Assembly (NCBI RefSeq): GCF_019649055.1
Contig: NW_026570315.1
Location: 1-64,000, forward strand
Source of the DNA: Paramacrobiotus metropolitanus
Lineage: Eukaryota; Tardigrada; Eutardigrada; Parachela; Macrobiotidae
Direction: 5' to 3'
DNA: 64,000 nucleotides
Shown here: in pieces, positions 11,612 through 23,700 of the stretch
Layout: each line of letters starts with the position of its first letter
Position numbering within the stretch: position 1 is the first letter of the stretch
The notes under the pieces: generated by a model
The model's input: only the letters and a program-made list of their open reading frames with translations
Told to the model about the DNA's origin: nothing
Database searches by the model: none
Translations under genes and position numbers: made by a program

Positions 11612-11808
11612 TCTTGTACATGCCTGCTTGCTTTTCGTGTTGTTACAGTGAATGAGGAGTGTGCCGCCTTCGGGCGCTCGAATGATCTCCGTCTCCGGCG
11701 GCCATTCCTTTATCGGATATCTCGGCAGCGAAGGACCGCGGCCATAGCCGTGCAGATGCATGGTGCCGTGACCGTTACGGTGTTTGGCTTCGTTCAAGAT
11801 TTGGTTCA
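11612..11808 (-). CDS. Ig-domain protein, upstream exon
   Basis: A minus-strand frame ends with WPPETEIIRAPEGGTLLIHC followed by NNTKSKQACTRG. This is the opening of an Ig domain: an edge strand, a Gly turn and the first Cys. The acceptor is strong, with a pyrimidine-rich CTGTTTTCTGTTGTAG ending at 11809 and the exon starting at 11808 (phase 1). The donor is unclear: CAG/GCATGT (GC-type) and CAT/GTACAAG are both possible, and the frame stops at 11608-11606 inside the inserted element. The remainder of the Ig domain (Trp and the Tyr-x-Cys) lies in the exon at 7.7-8.4 kb, so the two are taken as one gene. The exon border coincides with the 9-bp target duplication of the 2.5-kb insertion. An earlier exon with the start codon is not identified. 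Confidence 0.55.
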
Positions 11809-11872
11809 CTACAACAGAAAACAGATAGATTCCAGTACGCCCGTGCGCATTGATTGGATTGCTCCAACCCAA

Positions 11873-14698
11873 TCAGAACCGTACTTATTTGTAATGAAGT
11901 CAGTAATTGGTTGAATTCAACCAGTTACATTTGAGAATTTACATATAAGTTCCATTCAATTCAGGCTCGGGTCGCATTGTCCGCCGTCCAGTGGGTCTCA
12001 TGCATAATGGAGCTTAAACGAGGAATACCTTCTTTACGCCTTTTCGTATAGGAACCGAAAAATACTCGGTAAATAGAATGAACTCTAACTAATCCACTTT
12101 TCGGGTGCTGCCAGCTCGTCCAGCTCAACTGGCTGCGGAAGGCTCTTGATACCTCATTGGGCGCATGTAGCTATATATGATTTTCTCTCACCCACCTACG
12201 TCCCACGGCGGGGTACACGCAGTGAGCAAGCGTACCGCAATCTGTCTATTATGATTAAGTAAAAAAAGAATAAGCACAGTAGCATGTCGATCAAGAGCTG
12301 ATGAGTAACCACTTCTCCTTTAATAACGACTTGAACGTTGAAATGTTGACGAATTTGAAAATCAAAACTGAATTTATAATTATTAATCGTATCACTCTCT
12401 TTCTATTTTTTTTCATTATTTTGAAATGTCAAGAATACAGCTTTGGACGAAATGGTCGCATACTCATTATCTCCACATTCAGTACGTATGCAGAGCAGTA
12501 CACTGTACGACTGAGTTCAAAATATCCGTTTCGTACAGGTGCACCCCACCGCCTGCGTACAGAATGCTGGGTATGGGGCTATGCGACCATTTACAAGCTT
12601 GTCGGCAAATTGAGCATGTAAAGGAACAGGTAAAGCGATATTAGCGCGAAGTTACCGCTTGAATGATGGCCACTGCACTACGTTTACTGCAATGCGTAAC
12701 TGCGCTTCGCAGTTAGATTGCCCGTTACTGCACCGACCGTTTTCCAGCCACATTCCGCCAGGCAGTTACAATTATTCTCATTAAAATATCTGGCGCGTAC
12801 CAAGCCACCATCCAGCCAAAAGCATGTTACGTGTTTAAACAGTGTGGCGTGGCGCGCCGTAGTACGGATTTACGCGCAACCCGTAAATTTGTAATGTTCT
12901 CTGTTCTGACGAATGCTCAATTTGTCGACAGTGTGCATGAAGTCCAATGGCTGCAGCATCGGGCGTGAATTTCAGTTGAGCGCCGAACGCACAAAAGTTA
13001 CGCTAGTCGCTTTATTTATATCCGCGAATTCACAGACAGTCAGCCACGAAATCATATAAAATCAAGAGGAGAATTTCTTTTGACTAAACAACGCAAGTGT
13101 GCTGTTTTATTGCGATGTGAGAGTTCACCTCGTTTGGCCCGACCGGCGCGTGGAATTGAGTATTGCTAATTGCTATATTCCCGGCACATTATTTTGGAGT
13201 TGATTGCATAAGAAGCGGAAATTATGATTTAACAAAATTATAATTAATAACAAATGAATAAATGCTTGTAACAGAGATTTCGGCAAAGAAAATGTGTTAA
13301 AGTTTTTAGAGACTGACAGTGACGACTAGCTGACTTCTTCAAAAAACTGACAATCCTGAAAAAACACAAGAAAAGAATACCGTTTAAATCAGTAAGAACA
13401 GTGATCCCATTAACAGCAAACTGGTGCTTCATATGTATTTCCGCCCATGCAAACACATGTTATGTCACCCGGAGTTTGCGTGGGTTACCGTACCCTTTAA
13501 ATCAGCATTTTTTTGGCGGATAAAAACAAATTTTGTAACGGATCATATTTTGCCGCATTCAAGCGTAACTTGTACGGTTACAAATTTTGTTCAGTTCGAA
13601 CAAATTTTTTTCTAGCTGTCATCTGCATATCGGCAGCTAATTTTTATTTGTCGAGTATTTCAAAGCTAATTACTTAAAACTTTGCTTGTCAAAATTGTTT
13701 GGAAGCATTGAAGTACTGAATGATGAAGTGCCACTTAGGGGTTATTCTTTTGGAATGTTTTACATTCCAAACGTTATTGATCCAGTAAAACAAAATCGGC
13801 ATTACGAAAACAGCAACAGCAATTAGCATAATTATCAATTATTACGAAAGTCGGCATTTGACAACAGACTAAAGTGAAATCGATTTTCTAGTTGGTAAAT
13901 ACAGCAATTTTATAGCTCCTCGAGAAATTGCATGTTTGCTCACTGCATTCGACGGAAACAACTGCCAGTTTCTGAGTATCAACAACCATCCACTCCCGTC
14001 TTGCTTCATGGCATTAAAAAATGCAATGATGCGACATTAGGCAATAACGGAGCGCTGCACATAGTTACACGGATAATGGATTCGCAAACGCTGCTTCTCA
14101 AAGCAAAGAAATAAATATTTGTAATAAGATATGGTTGCAGCTCTCAAGTGCCCAGAACTTGTTGTACACATTTACTTGAATGACTCACTGACAGAGTTGG
14201 ATGCCGTTAATTACAGTATCCTAAATAATTACAGTAGTCTTGTGTATATTTGCTGCACCCTGCACCCTAATTGTAATAATTATTATTAAAAGGCCGTAAA
14301 ATTATTAGTCAAATCGGATTTAATGGCGCGGTGCGGTATGCAGAATGCATTCAACTGAAAAGTTAAGTTTTGACAGTACTGTATAGTAACCGGTGACAAG
14401 TTCAGCCGCCAGCATTGACAAAGCGCATGGAATTCACAGCCGTTGCGGCGCGGCTGTGCGAAATCCTGATAAAAGGCTTTTCTTCGCATCAGTATAATGA
14501 AGTACGGGCGCGTCTGCAGTAAGCGTTACATTGTTATCTAAACCCCTCGACAAGTCGAAAGATATCGGTAATATTGTGCGCAACGTTTTTTAAAGGCAAA
14601 TAATTTATTTATTAATAGCTGCTGATTCTAAGCAGTAGAAACTAGATACGGACAAAAAACCCACAGTAACAGCTGTCTGTGCTAACAATTGTAAGTTC
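11873..14698. other. No gene recognised
   Basis: Several ORFs of 60-106 codons occur on both strands, but none shows a domain, leader or paralogue in the window. Small palindromes occur near 12698 (TAACTGCG-CTT-CGCAGTTA) and 13752 (TTGGAATG with CATTCCAA). Confidence 0.45.
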
Positions 14699-14747
14699 AT
14701 TTACCTGTAGCAGTAGGCACAGACTGTGCCTACTGCTACAGGTAAAT
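14699..14747. repeat. Perfect palindrome, 24-bp arms, 1-bp spacer
   Basis: ATTTACCTGTAGCAGTAGGC followed by ACAG is followed by a single A and then its exact reverse complement. Perfect arms this long with a 1-bp spacer would extrude readily as a cruciform. Confidence 0.9.
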
Positions 14748-14991
14748 AAAGGAAGTACGCAGTATTATCGTTGCGTTTCTCACTAGCATGCTAGCAAGTA
14801 CAGCGCCTAGGAGCAATGGTCATGATCGTACTTATAATCTCATGTACAAGCTTGTATAAATTAATAATCACTATCACATACTCTATTCTTGGCAATCTAC
14901 TGTTAAGCGCAACAACGCGAGAATACCGTGACTGTGGTTTCCACTTTCCAGTACACGATTCGATATTGGACAAGTGTTCAGAATGCAAAAA

Positions 14992-15351
14992 TGCCAACGC
15001 TCAAGCTCTGACTCTGACTCAGACTCTGACCGCTCAAACTCTGACTCTGACTGAATAACCTAAGAATAACTTAAGAAACCCAAGAAACCTAAGAAACCTA
15101 AGAAAACTAAGAAACCTAAAAGACCTAAGAAAACTAAGAAACCTAAGAAACCTAAGAAAACTAAGAAACCTAAGATACCTAAGAAACCTTCAGAGTCAGA
15201 GTCAGACTTTGAGCGGTCAGAGTCAGACTATTAAGAAATTTAAGAAATTTTCAGAGACAGAGTCAGACTTTGAGCGGTCAGAGTCAGACTTTGAGTAGTC
15301 AGAGTCAGAGTTTGAGTGGTCAGAATCGGAGTCAGAGTTGGAGTCTAGGCC
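14992..15351. mobile_element. Foldback element (CTCAAGCTC family) with 9-bp target duplication
   Basis: A 9-bp direct repeat ATGCAAAAA lies at 14983-14991 and 15352-15360. The arms are mirror copies of a short-period repeat (CTCTGACTCTGACCGCTCAA on the left, its complement on the right), and the core is a tandem of CCTAAGAAA-like units. No coding sequence. Confidence 0.75.
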
Positions 15352-15476
15352 ATGCAAAAACACGATCGCTTACAGATTTTATAGCCAATTATTAGTATAA
15401 AACACTTCGCTACCTGATGATAATAATAAAAGCCTAATCTTCAATGTTATACAGTGACATACAGAGTACTCCACAT

Positions 15477-15810
15477 TTAAAATCTAAGCATTGAGAAAAA
15501 ACCAAAATCTCTATCCCCCCGCCGGTAAAACCATAAAGTTCTTAACAGCAGTAGCATTTCCCTTAATGACAGCCAAACTGAAACGCTGTTTGACAAAACC
15601 ACTACAACGCCCTTCTCCAGTTGATTCGCAAATTTTTCGGCCCATAAAATGTACCAGTTCACTTAAAGCTGGGCCGAAAACGCCTAAAGTTTCAGTCACT
15701 AAGAGATACAAAATGTGCCGATTTTCCTGTGGAGAGTATTTCCGACGATTTGCATTTTCTGTCAGATGAGCCACACTTCCTGCTTTCTCGGAACTGTTTT
15801 GTACATTCAT
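15477..15810 (-). pseudogene. Non-LTR retrotransposon tail remnant
   Basis: The frame contains LVTETLGVFGPALSELVHFM, GRKICESTGEGRCSGFVKQR and FSLAVIKGNATAVKNF, which is the C-terminal tail of the retrotransposon family seen complete at 53.9-56.5 kb (there FLKQRISVALKRDNAACVQE). Only this last segment remains. Confidence 0.7.
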
Positions 15811-15864
15811 GTTGTGCCAATTTCATTGGCTATTAAATCAAGAAAATGTTTCGTAGATTATTAA

Positions 15865-16272
15865 CAGGCCCGTAGCGAGGTCAGAAGGATGGGGTGTGCG
15901 CAAATCGGCTGCGCCAGTTGCGCCCTTTTTAAGTTCGGTCTGCGCCCACTGCGCCCGTATATTTAAGAGTCTGCGCCCCTTGCGCCCCGCATTTCCCTTG
16001 GACTTCGCTACGGCACTGCTCCCGTTGCACAGCCGACAGTACAGGTCAAAGTCTACCGTGTGCAAGATTCCGAAATTTACAAAACATTTTATACAAATTT
16101 AACGCGGCACCGCCCTTGCGCCACGGGCGCACTCGTTTCGGCGCCCTTAAAAAATCCCTTGAATTTTGTGCCCGCGCGCCCGTGCGCCAGATTCGGGCGC
16201 AAAATAAATTCAGAAGTTAGCCGAGGAGGAGGGGTGCGTGCGCTCGTGCGCACCCCCCTCGCTACGGCCCTG
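15865..16272. mobile_element. hAT-like MITE with GCGCCC-rich interior
   Basis: The left end is CAGGCCCGTAGCGAGG and the complement of the right end is CAGGGCCGTAGCGAGG. CAGG-type termini of this form are common in hAT elements. The 408-bp interior is built of TGCGCCC-like words. A clean 8-bp duplication is not visible, although CGTAGAT occurs near both ends. Confidence 0.6.
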
Positions 16273-16659
16273 CGTAGATAGCAGTATTAGCAACGGTGTC
16301 AATTAAAAACGTGCAAAAGTTTATTGTGTCCCAGCTCCCAGACTTCTGAAATTCTGGTAGAAATTTTTTTCCGTACAACATATGTAATTTAATTTTTGAG
16401 CTGTTTTAGCTAGAAAAGGGTAAATGTCTGCAATAAGAATAAAGTTTTCGGCATGGTGCACGCGCTGGACGAGCTGTACAGTCTGTTTACTTCGTGACTT
16501 TTCAAAAAAATGCAATTTTTTATCTTAATCAGACTTAATGAATTATGCTTCTGTATTTTGGTTATTGTTTGCTGCGACAAGACAGAATGTCGGTTTAATC
16601 GAATAAGTACCTAAGTTAGTGTCCGTGCACAAAGGGCATGCCAAAAGTAACTTTCCCTA

Positions 16660-17260
16660 ATTTGTACCTTGCAAAGGTAGAACGCTGAGTACGACGACAG
16701 TAGAAATGCTGACGAAAAGCCTTACCGTGTGTTACTCCAACAGATTTAGACACGAAGCATGCGACTATAGCTACTGCTACGGGAAAAGCTGCCTAAGTTG
16801 TCGTTTCCCACGTCTGATCCTCAATAATTTTTATTAAACAATGCAGAAATGGCTGGTCTTATCTTCAAGCGATCGAACGAGCCAGTAAAATCAACCACGA
16901 ACCAGGACTGAGCATGCGCAACAGCTTTCCACATCAATGAGCTCGACTAGTATTTTACCAACAAATGTCGTACGTCCCTGCGCTATCAATTTCCGGCACA
17001 TTTTGCCCCAACAGACTACGAAATTTATCCTGCAAAACTGTCAACTCACGTCGGTCCACAGGGCTGATGTCATTTCTTTGACTGGGGCACGGGGTGCTCC
17101 ACGGGACGAGGGACAACATCACGACCGCCACAGCAGCAGCCACGCAAAAACTATCCATAATCGAGGATTCCACGGGAATAACAATAAAAGATAAAACAAT
17201 AAAAAAAACAAAACACTGATGTCTAACTGTACAGTAGAACAAATACGGAAAACTCAAAAC
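16660..17260. repeat. Duplicated segment, copy 2 (pairs with 2460-3080)
   Basis: See copy 1 for the shared landmarks. Similarity spans the peptide-coding region and about 300 bp beyond its stop, so this is a segmental or gene duplication and not merely a shared leader. Confidence 0.7.
16955..17158 (-). CDS. Small secreted-peptide gene, copy 2 (intact)
   Basis: A 67-residue frame starts at the ATG at 17158-17156, the first in-frame ATG after the A/T-rich leader region, and stops at 16955. Residues 1-24 form a signal-like segment (VAAAVAVVMLSLVP then WSTPC). The remainder is charged: RNDISPVDRREL, DKFRSLLGQNVPEID, ending TYDICW. It shares with the 2.7-kb copy the pattern hydrophobic core, P-x-S-x-P-C, an I-S motif, basic residues and F-x-x-LLG-x-x-V. 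Two Cys after the leader could form one disulfide. I do not recognise the family. It may be a secreted peptide or a hormone-like precursor; function is unknown. Confidence 0.5.
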   Translation of the reverse strand: MDSFCVAAAVAVVMLSLVPWSTPCPSQRNDISPVDRRELTVLQDKFRSLLGQNVPEIDSAGTYDICW

Positions 17261-17390
17261 TTCGCTCGGCTGAAATTCGAAACTGTCGGTGATACACGAA
17301 ATTTTTTAGGGCGGAGGACGTAGAAAAATGTCCATGAATTCTCTGCCCCCCCCCCCCCAACCCGCCTAGTTTCCCTACCGGTTGTGATTG

Positions 17391-18451
17391 CCAAGCTCGG
17401 ACTTGGACTACTAAAACTTGGACTTGGACCACACTTGGACGTCTTAATTTGGACTTCCTAACTTGGACTTCTAGATTGGGCTTTTTAACTTAGACATCCT
17501 AACTTGGATTTTGTCTTCGTAACTTGGACTTGGACTTCCCAACTTGGATTTGGACGTTTTCATTTGGGATTACTTAGGTTACGAAAACATTTTTAGGCTC
17601 TTAAGCTTTTCTTGGGCTTCTTATGTTCAAATTTCTTAGTTTTCTTAATATTCTTTCTTAGGTAACCTAAAAAAAGCCTTAGGTTTTCTAAGGCTACCAA
17701 AAAAACCTATGAAACTGGGAAGGAAAAGAGGTCAAAACACCTAACCTAAGAACCTAGAACCAAAAACAAAATTAATAGATAAAAAAAGAATCTAAGAAAC
17801 CCAAATGCATAACTAAGAAATCCAAGGAGCCAAGATACCTAAGAACCTAAGCAACAAAATTCCATAACCTAAGTAATCCAATTGAAAATTCCAAGTCCCC
17901 GTTGGGGGGCCCGCACGGAACCTTGGATTTGGGTTCGGTTTGCATTATTCAAACTTGGACTTGGCTTACTCAAAACTTGGACGTGGATTCCTTAATTTGG
18001 ATTACATAAGTTGGATTGTTTAACTTGGATTACCTAACTTGGATCACTTTGATTTCCTAAATTGTACTACTTACATTGGTGTTTGGATACTGTTTTCTTG
18101 TGCTTATTCTCATACTCTCAGGTTATTCTTCTCATACCCTCAGGTTATTCTTGGGTTTCTTATCACTACTAGGTTTCTCAGGTTTCATAGGTTTCTTAAG
18201 TTTCTTAGGTTTTCTTAGGTTTTCTTAGGTTTTCTTAGGTTTTCTTAGGTTTTCTTAGGTTTCTTTAGGTTTCTAATTTGATAGGTCCTAGTTGAAAAGT
18301 CCAAGTTGAAACGTCAAAGTCGAAGTCTAGAAGTCAAGTCCAAGTTAGGAAGACAAAGTCAAAGGGGCCCAATTCTAAGTTAGGAAGTCCAAGTGTGGTC
18401 CAAGTTCAAGTTTTACTAGTCCATGTCCAAGTCCGAGCTTGAGCGCGGGCC
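17391..18451. mobile_element. 1.06-kb foldback element (CTCAAGCTC family)
   Basis: The left arm begins CCAAGCTCGGACTTGGAC and the complement of the right arm reads GGCCCGCGCTCAAGCTCGGA then CTTGGAC. Each arm is a long, degenerate array of AACTTGGACTT words in opposite orientation, and the centre is CCTAAGAAA/TTTCTTAGG repeats. No target duplication is evident. Non-coding. Confidence 0.6.
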
Positions 18452-18546
18452 TTGCTGAGGTGAAACCCAATCCCACTAATTTGCATGCACGGCGGTCGCA
18501 TTAAGTACACGTACGACGAAGCTATCACGCATCTATAGGCAATGAT

Positions 18547-19690
18547 TCAGGCAAAAAGAAAACGCACCAAAAATTAGTATACAGTACAGAGTAAATCAAT
18601 CAGCCTAGTGCATAATATAAGGCTGAGGCTATTTTGCCGCACACTGCGGCTCAGCAGCCATAGACTATATGACCGCAGTGCCAGCGGCAAGTTAGCTGGT
18701 TAACTATTTTGCCGCACACAGTAGCCATAGGTTATATCATTCTACAAATTTGTAATTAGGCTGATGTTTTCTTACGGATCTTAGCAATTTTTTGCAGCGA
18801 TATCGCTCTTTGGCTAGCAGTTCTTGGAGCAGGCTACTAATTTGAATAACCTTAGAATAACATCTAGGAATAACATAAGAAGACCCTAAGAAACAAAAAA
18901 ATAATAGAATTACCTAAGAAAAACTGCAGAATCGCCTAAGCGTAAGTTTAAGAATAACATAACTACAACTTAAGGAAAACCTAAGAAACCTAAGAAATCC
19001 ATCAAATATACTGCGGTAAAATAGCGAACCAGCTGAAAACCCGCAGTGTGCGGCAAAATAGCCAACTAGCTAACTGGCCGCAGATACTGCGGCAAAATAG
19101 CCACTCCGATAATTTAACACAGCCACTGCACAGTACGTGTACTGATTGAGTAAGCGAAAAAAGGTACTGTGTTGTAGTAATTAGCGCCTCCAGAATAGGC
19201 AGAATTAGATGATAATCCGCTGTATATGATAATGATAATCCGCAGTGATAGTATTAAAAATCCACAGTGATCATATTAGTCCGCAGTGTTAACAGAAATC
19301 CCAGTTATAACATTAATCCGGAGTGATAATAATAATCCATAATGATAATCCGTTGTGATGATAGGGTAGCAGTGACAGCATTTCTTTCTTCGTGCTGATA
19401 TAACGAGCGAGAAATTTATGGGAGTTGGCCCGCAACTTCCGGTTGGAGAGTTAATGGTGAAATAGTAACTGTCTGCTCGATTATTAGTTACTACGTGCTA
19501 ACTTGCACTACCGCTCCAGATCCCATACGATTGCAGTAACTGTAGGGCCGCACTACGGCCGGCTGTTAGCTGTTTTTTCAGTTAAAACAGCATTATGCGT
19601 AAATCAGCGTAAATGCACCATTTTTCAGAATTTGGATTTTAGTTCTTCGAGGTTTCTAAAAAAAACCGGCTACAGCAACTAAACTTTGAA
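18547..19690. repeat. Dispersed repeat, copy 1 (pairs with 32946-33390)
   Basis: Both copies share CCAAAAATTAGTAT-like starts, AATCAATCAG...GCATAA, GGCTCCAGAATAGGCAGAAT-like text, multiple ATAATCCGCAGTGATAA words, GTGACAGCA...CTTCGTGCT, ACGAGCGAGAAATTTATGG and a closing AAAAAAACCGG. Copy 1 is longer because a separate palindromic element is inserted at 18627-19102. Confidence 0.65.
18627..19102. mobile_element. Palindromic element inserted in dispersed repeat
   Basis: The ends are GGCTATTTTGCCGCA and its complement, and several internal CCGCAGTGTGCGGCAAAATA-type words occur in both orientations. The core again has CCTAAGAAA-type words. The partner copy of the surrounding repeat at 33.0 kb lacks this block, which shows it is an insertion. 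Confidence 0.6.
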
Positions 19691-20797
19691 CAACTGGTCG
19701 CTCCCATTTACGGAGAAGTAACCGAGTCAGCCGTGTTCTTTGTCCTTTTTCGACCGAAGCGTAGCGAAGGTCTTCTATGTTCAGCGATTATGGAAAATAT
19801 GGTGTCCGTCCGTCGGTCACCGCCACAAAATGCACATTTGTAATTCCCATTGGCTTGCAAACAAGCGGGCTGCCGTGTACAGCCCACTTGAATTGAACGT
19901 CTGTACATACAGTCTAGCACACTCACATTCAGTCCCGTAGCAATTAGTACTGTAAACCCAACGTCTGCACTCTGCAGTTGCAGTCTGCTTTAGGATGTCG
20001 AACTTTGAATTTTTAAATTCAAATCCTACAGAATACGGTTCCTGAGTTCTTTTTGCTTGCTGTCGAATCGTGATGTTTTGGAATATGGTCTGTGGTTTGC
20101 TGTGATTATTCAGGAATTCCTGCCATGATCAGTTTGTATTTGATAATGTTGAGGAACCTGAAGTTCCAGCCGACAAGCCACAAGCGGCACTTATAATACG
20201 GGATCGCGTTCATTTTGGGGTGTTGCTGCTTGGTAGCAACCTCCTATTGCAATAAGTATCTACCAAACTCCACGACCAAGAAAGCAAGTATTTTGAAACG
20301 GTGAGTCAGTCCTTTTTTAAGTAAATTTTTCTAGTAATAATTCTTTCATCCTGCGGAAATTTCTCCCATACGCTTGCGCTACTTTGTTTATGGTTTGAAA
20401 GATGGTTTAACATCACAAAAATCCTACAAATGCAATTTTCAATTTTATTTGGGTGGAAACTTAAGCGTCCGTACGAATTTCGTTATCCAGCCATTTAGGG
20501 GTGTCCGGCATATACGACATTATTGCCGGAATGAATTTAGTGCTGTTCGGCATGGGGGACATTATTGCCGGAACGAATGTGCCGGCAAAAGTGTCCCCCC
20601 TGTCCCCCCGGACAGTTTTGCCGTGCCCCCCCTGCACACCATCTCCTAAACGGTAACCCTTTGGTCAGAATGGTGATCTAGGGGACCTACAACGGAAAGC
20701 TAATTTTCAGGTCGATCGGTGACCTTTAAAAAACTGCCACCAGCGTTACCACAGCGTTACCAGTCCAAAACAGCTAAGAGACATCAGTCACCGAAGG
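19691..20797. other. No gene recognised; two stray satellite units
   Basis: Contains the second copy of the CGACCGAAGCG repeat (19749-19825) and two isolated units of the 42-bp satellite at about 20508-20590, about 200 bp before the main array begins. Confidence 0.6.
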
Positions 20798-23700
20798 GAA
20801 ATTACTGCCGAAATGAACTTTCAGGTTTCCGGCATGGAAATATTATTACCGGAACGAAATCATTGGTGTCTGGCATGGGGGACATTATTGCCGGAAAAAA
20901 ATTATTGGTGTCCGGCATGGGGGACGTTATTGCCTGAATGAATTTAGTGGTTTCCGACAAGGGGGACATTATTGACGGAATAAATTTAATGGTGCCCGGC
21001 ATGGGGGATATTATTGACGGAATGAATTTAATGGTGCCGGCATGGGGAACATTATTGACGGAATGAATTTAATGGTGCCCGGCATGGGGGACATTATTGA
21101 CGGAATGAATTTAGTGGTGTCCGGCATGGGGGACATTATTGACGGAATAAATATAATGGTGCCCGGCATGGGGAACCTTATCGACGGAATGAATTTAGTG
21201 GTGTCCGGCATGGGGAACATTATTGACGGAATGAATTTGATGGTGTCCGGCATGGGGAACAGTATTGACGGAATGAATTTATTGGTGCCCGGCATGGAGG
21301 ACATTATTGCCGGAATGAATTTAGTAGTGTCCGGCATGGCGGACATTATTGCCGGAACGAATTTAGTGGTGTTCGGCATTGGGGACCTTATTGACGGAAT
21401 GAATTTAGTGGTGCCCGGCATGGGGGACATTATTGACGGAATGAATTTAGTGGTGCCCGGCATGGGGGACATTATTGACGGAATGAATCTAATGTTGCCC
21501 GGCATGGGGGACATTATTGACGGAATGAATTTATTGGTGCCCGGCATAGGGGACATTATTGACGGAATGAATTTAGTGGTGTCCGGCATGGGGGACATTA
21601 TTGACGGAATAAATATAATGGTGCCCGGCATGGGGAACCTTATCGACGGAATGAATTTAGTGGTGTCCGGCATGGGGAACATTATTGACGGAATGAATTT
21701 GATGGTGTCCGGCATGGGGAACAGTATTGACGGAATGAATTTATTGGTGCCCGGCATGGAGGACATTATTGCCGGAATGAATTTAGTAGTGTCCGGCATG
21801 GCGGACATTATTGCCGGAACGAATTTAGTGGTGTCCGGCATGGGGGACATTATTGACGGAATAAATATAATGGTGCCCGGCATGGGGAACCTTATCGACG
21901 GAATGAATTTAGTGGTGTCCGGCATGGGGAACATTATTGACGGAATGAATTTGATGGTGTCCGGCATGGGGAACAGTATTGACGGAATGAATTTATTGGT
22001 GCCCGGCATGGAGGACATTATTGCCGGAATGAATTTAGTAGTGTCCGGCATGGCGGACATTATTGCCGGAACGAATTTAGTGGTGTTCGGCATTGGGGAC
22101 CTTATTGACGGAATGAATTTAGTGGTGCCCGGCATGGGGGACATTATTGCCGGAACGAATTTAGTGGTGTTCGGCATTGGGGACCTTATTGACGGAATGA
22201 ATTTAGTGGTGTCCGGAATGGGGAACAGTATTGACGGAATGAATTTATTGGTGCCCGGCATAGGGGACATTATTGCCGGAACGAATTTAGTAGTGTCCGG
22301 CATGGCGGACATTATTGCCGGAACGAATTTAGTGGTGTTCGGCATTGGGGACCTTATTGACGGAATGAATTTAGTGGTGCCCGGCATGGGGGACATTATT
22401 AACGGAATGAATTTAATGGTGCCCGGCATGGGGGACATTATTGACGGAATGAATCTAATGGTGCCCGGCATGGGGGACATTATTGACGGAAAGAATTTAG
22501 TGGTGTCCGGCATGGGGGACATTATTAACGGAATGAATTTAATGGTGCCCGGCATGGGGGACATTATTGACGGAATGAATCTAATGGTGCCCGGCATTGG
22601 GGACCTTATTGACGGAATGAATTTAGTGGTGTCCGGAATGGGGAACAGTATTGACGGAATGAATTTATTGGTGCCCGGCATAGGGGACATTATTGCCGGA
22701 ACGAATTTAGTGGTGTTCGGCATTGGGGACCTTATTGACGGAATGAATTTAGTGGTGTCCGGAATGGGGAACAGTATTGACGGAATGAATTTATTGGTGC
22801 CCGGCATAGGGGACATTATTGCCGGAACGAATTTAGTAGTGTCCGGCATGGCGGACATTATTGCCGGAACGAATTTAGTGGTGTTCGGCATTGGGGACCT
22901 TATTGACGGAATGAATTTAGTGGTGCCCGGCATGGGGGACATTATTAACGGAATGAATTTAATGGTGCCCGGCATGGGGGACATTATTGACGGAATGAAT
23001 CTAATGGTGCCCGGCATGGGGGACATTATTGACGGAAAGAATTTAGTGGTGTCCGGCATGGGGGACATTATTAACGGAATGAATTTAATGGTGCCCGGCA
23101 TGGGGGACATTATTGACGGAATGAATTTAGTGGTGTCCGGCATGGGGGACATTATTGACGGAATAAATATAATGGTGCCCGGCATGGGGAACCTTATCGA
23201 CGGAATGAATTTAGTGGTGTCCGGCATGGGGAACATTATTGACGGAATGAATTTGATGGTGTCCGGCATGGGGAACAGTATTGACGGAATGAATTTATTG
23301 GTGCCCGGCATGGAGGACATTATTGCCGGAATGAATTTAGTAGTGTCCGGCATGGCGGACATTATTGCCGGAACGAATTTAGTGGTGTCCGGCATGGGGG
23401 ACATTATTGACGGAATAAATATAATGGTGCCCGGCATGGGGAACCTTATCGACGGAATGAATTTAGTGGTGTCCGGCATGGGGAACATTATTGACGGAAT
23501 GAATTTGATGGTGTCCGGCATGGGGAACAGTATTGACGGAATGAATTTATTGGTGCCCGGCATGGAGGACATTATTGCCGGAATGAATTTAGTAGTGTCC
23601 GGCATGGCGGACATTATTGCCGGAACGAATTTAGTGGTGTTCGGCATTGGGGACCTTATTGACGGAATGAATTTAGTGGTGCCCGGCATGGGGGACATTA

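Noticed and set aside
15061-15190. CCTAAGAAA array as telomere-like repeat
   Set aside because: The word is irregular (CCTAAGAAA, CTAAGAAAA, CCCAAGAAA) and lies at the centre of foldback elements, unlike a telomeric hexamer array.
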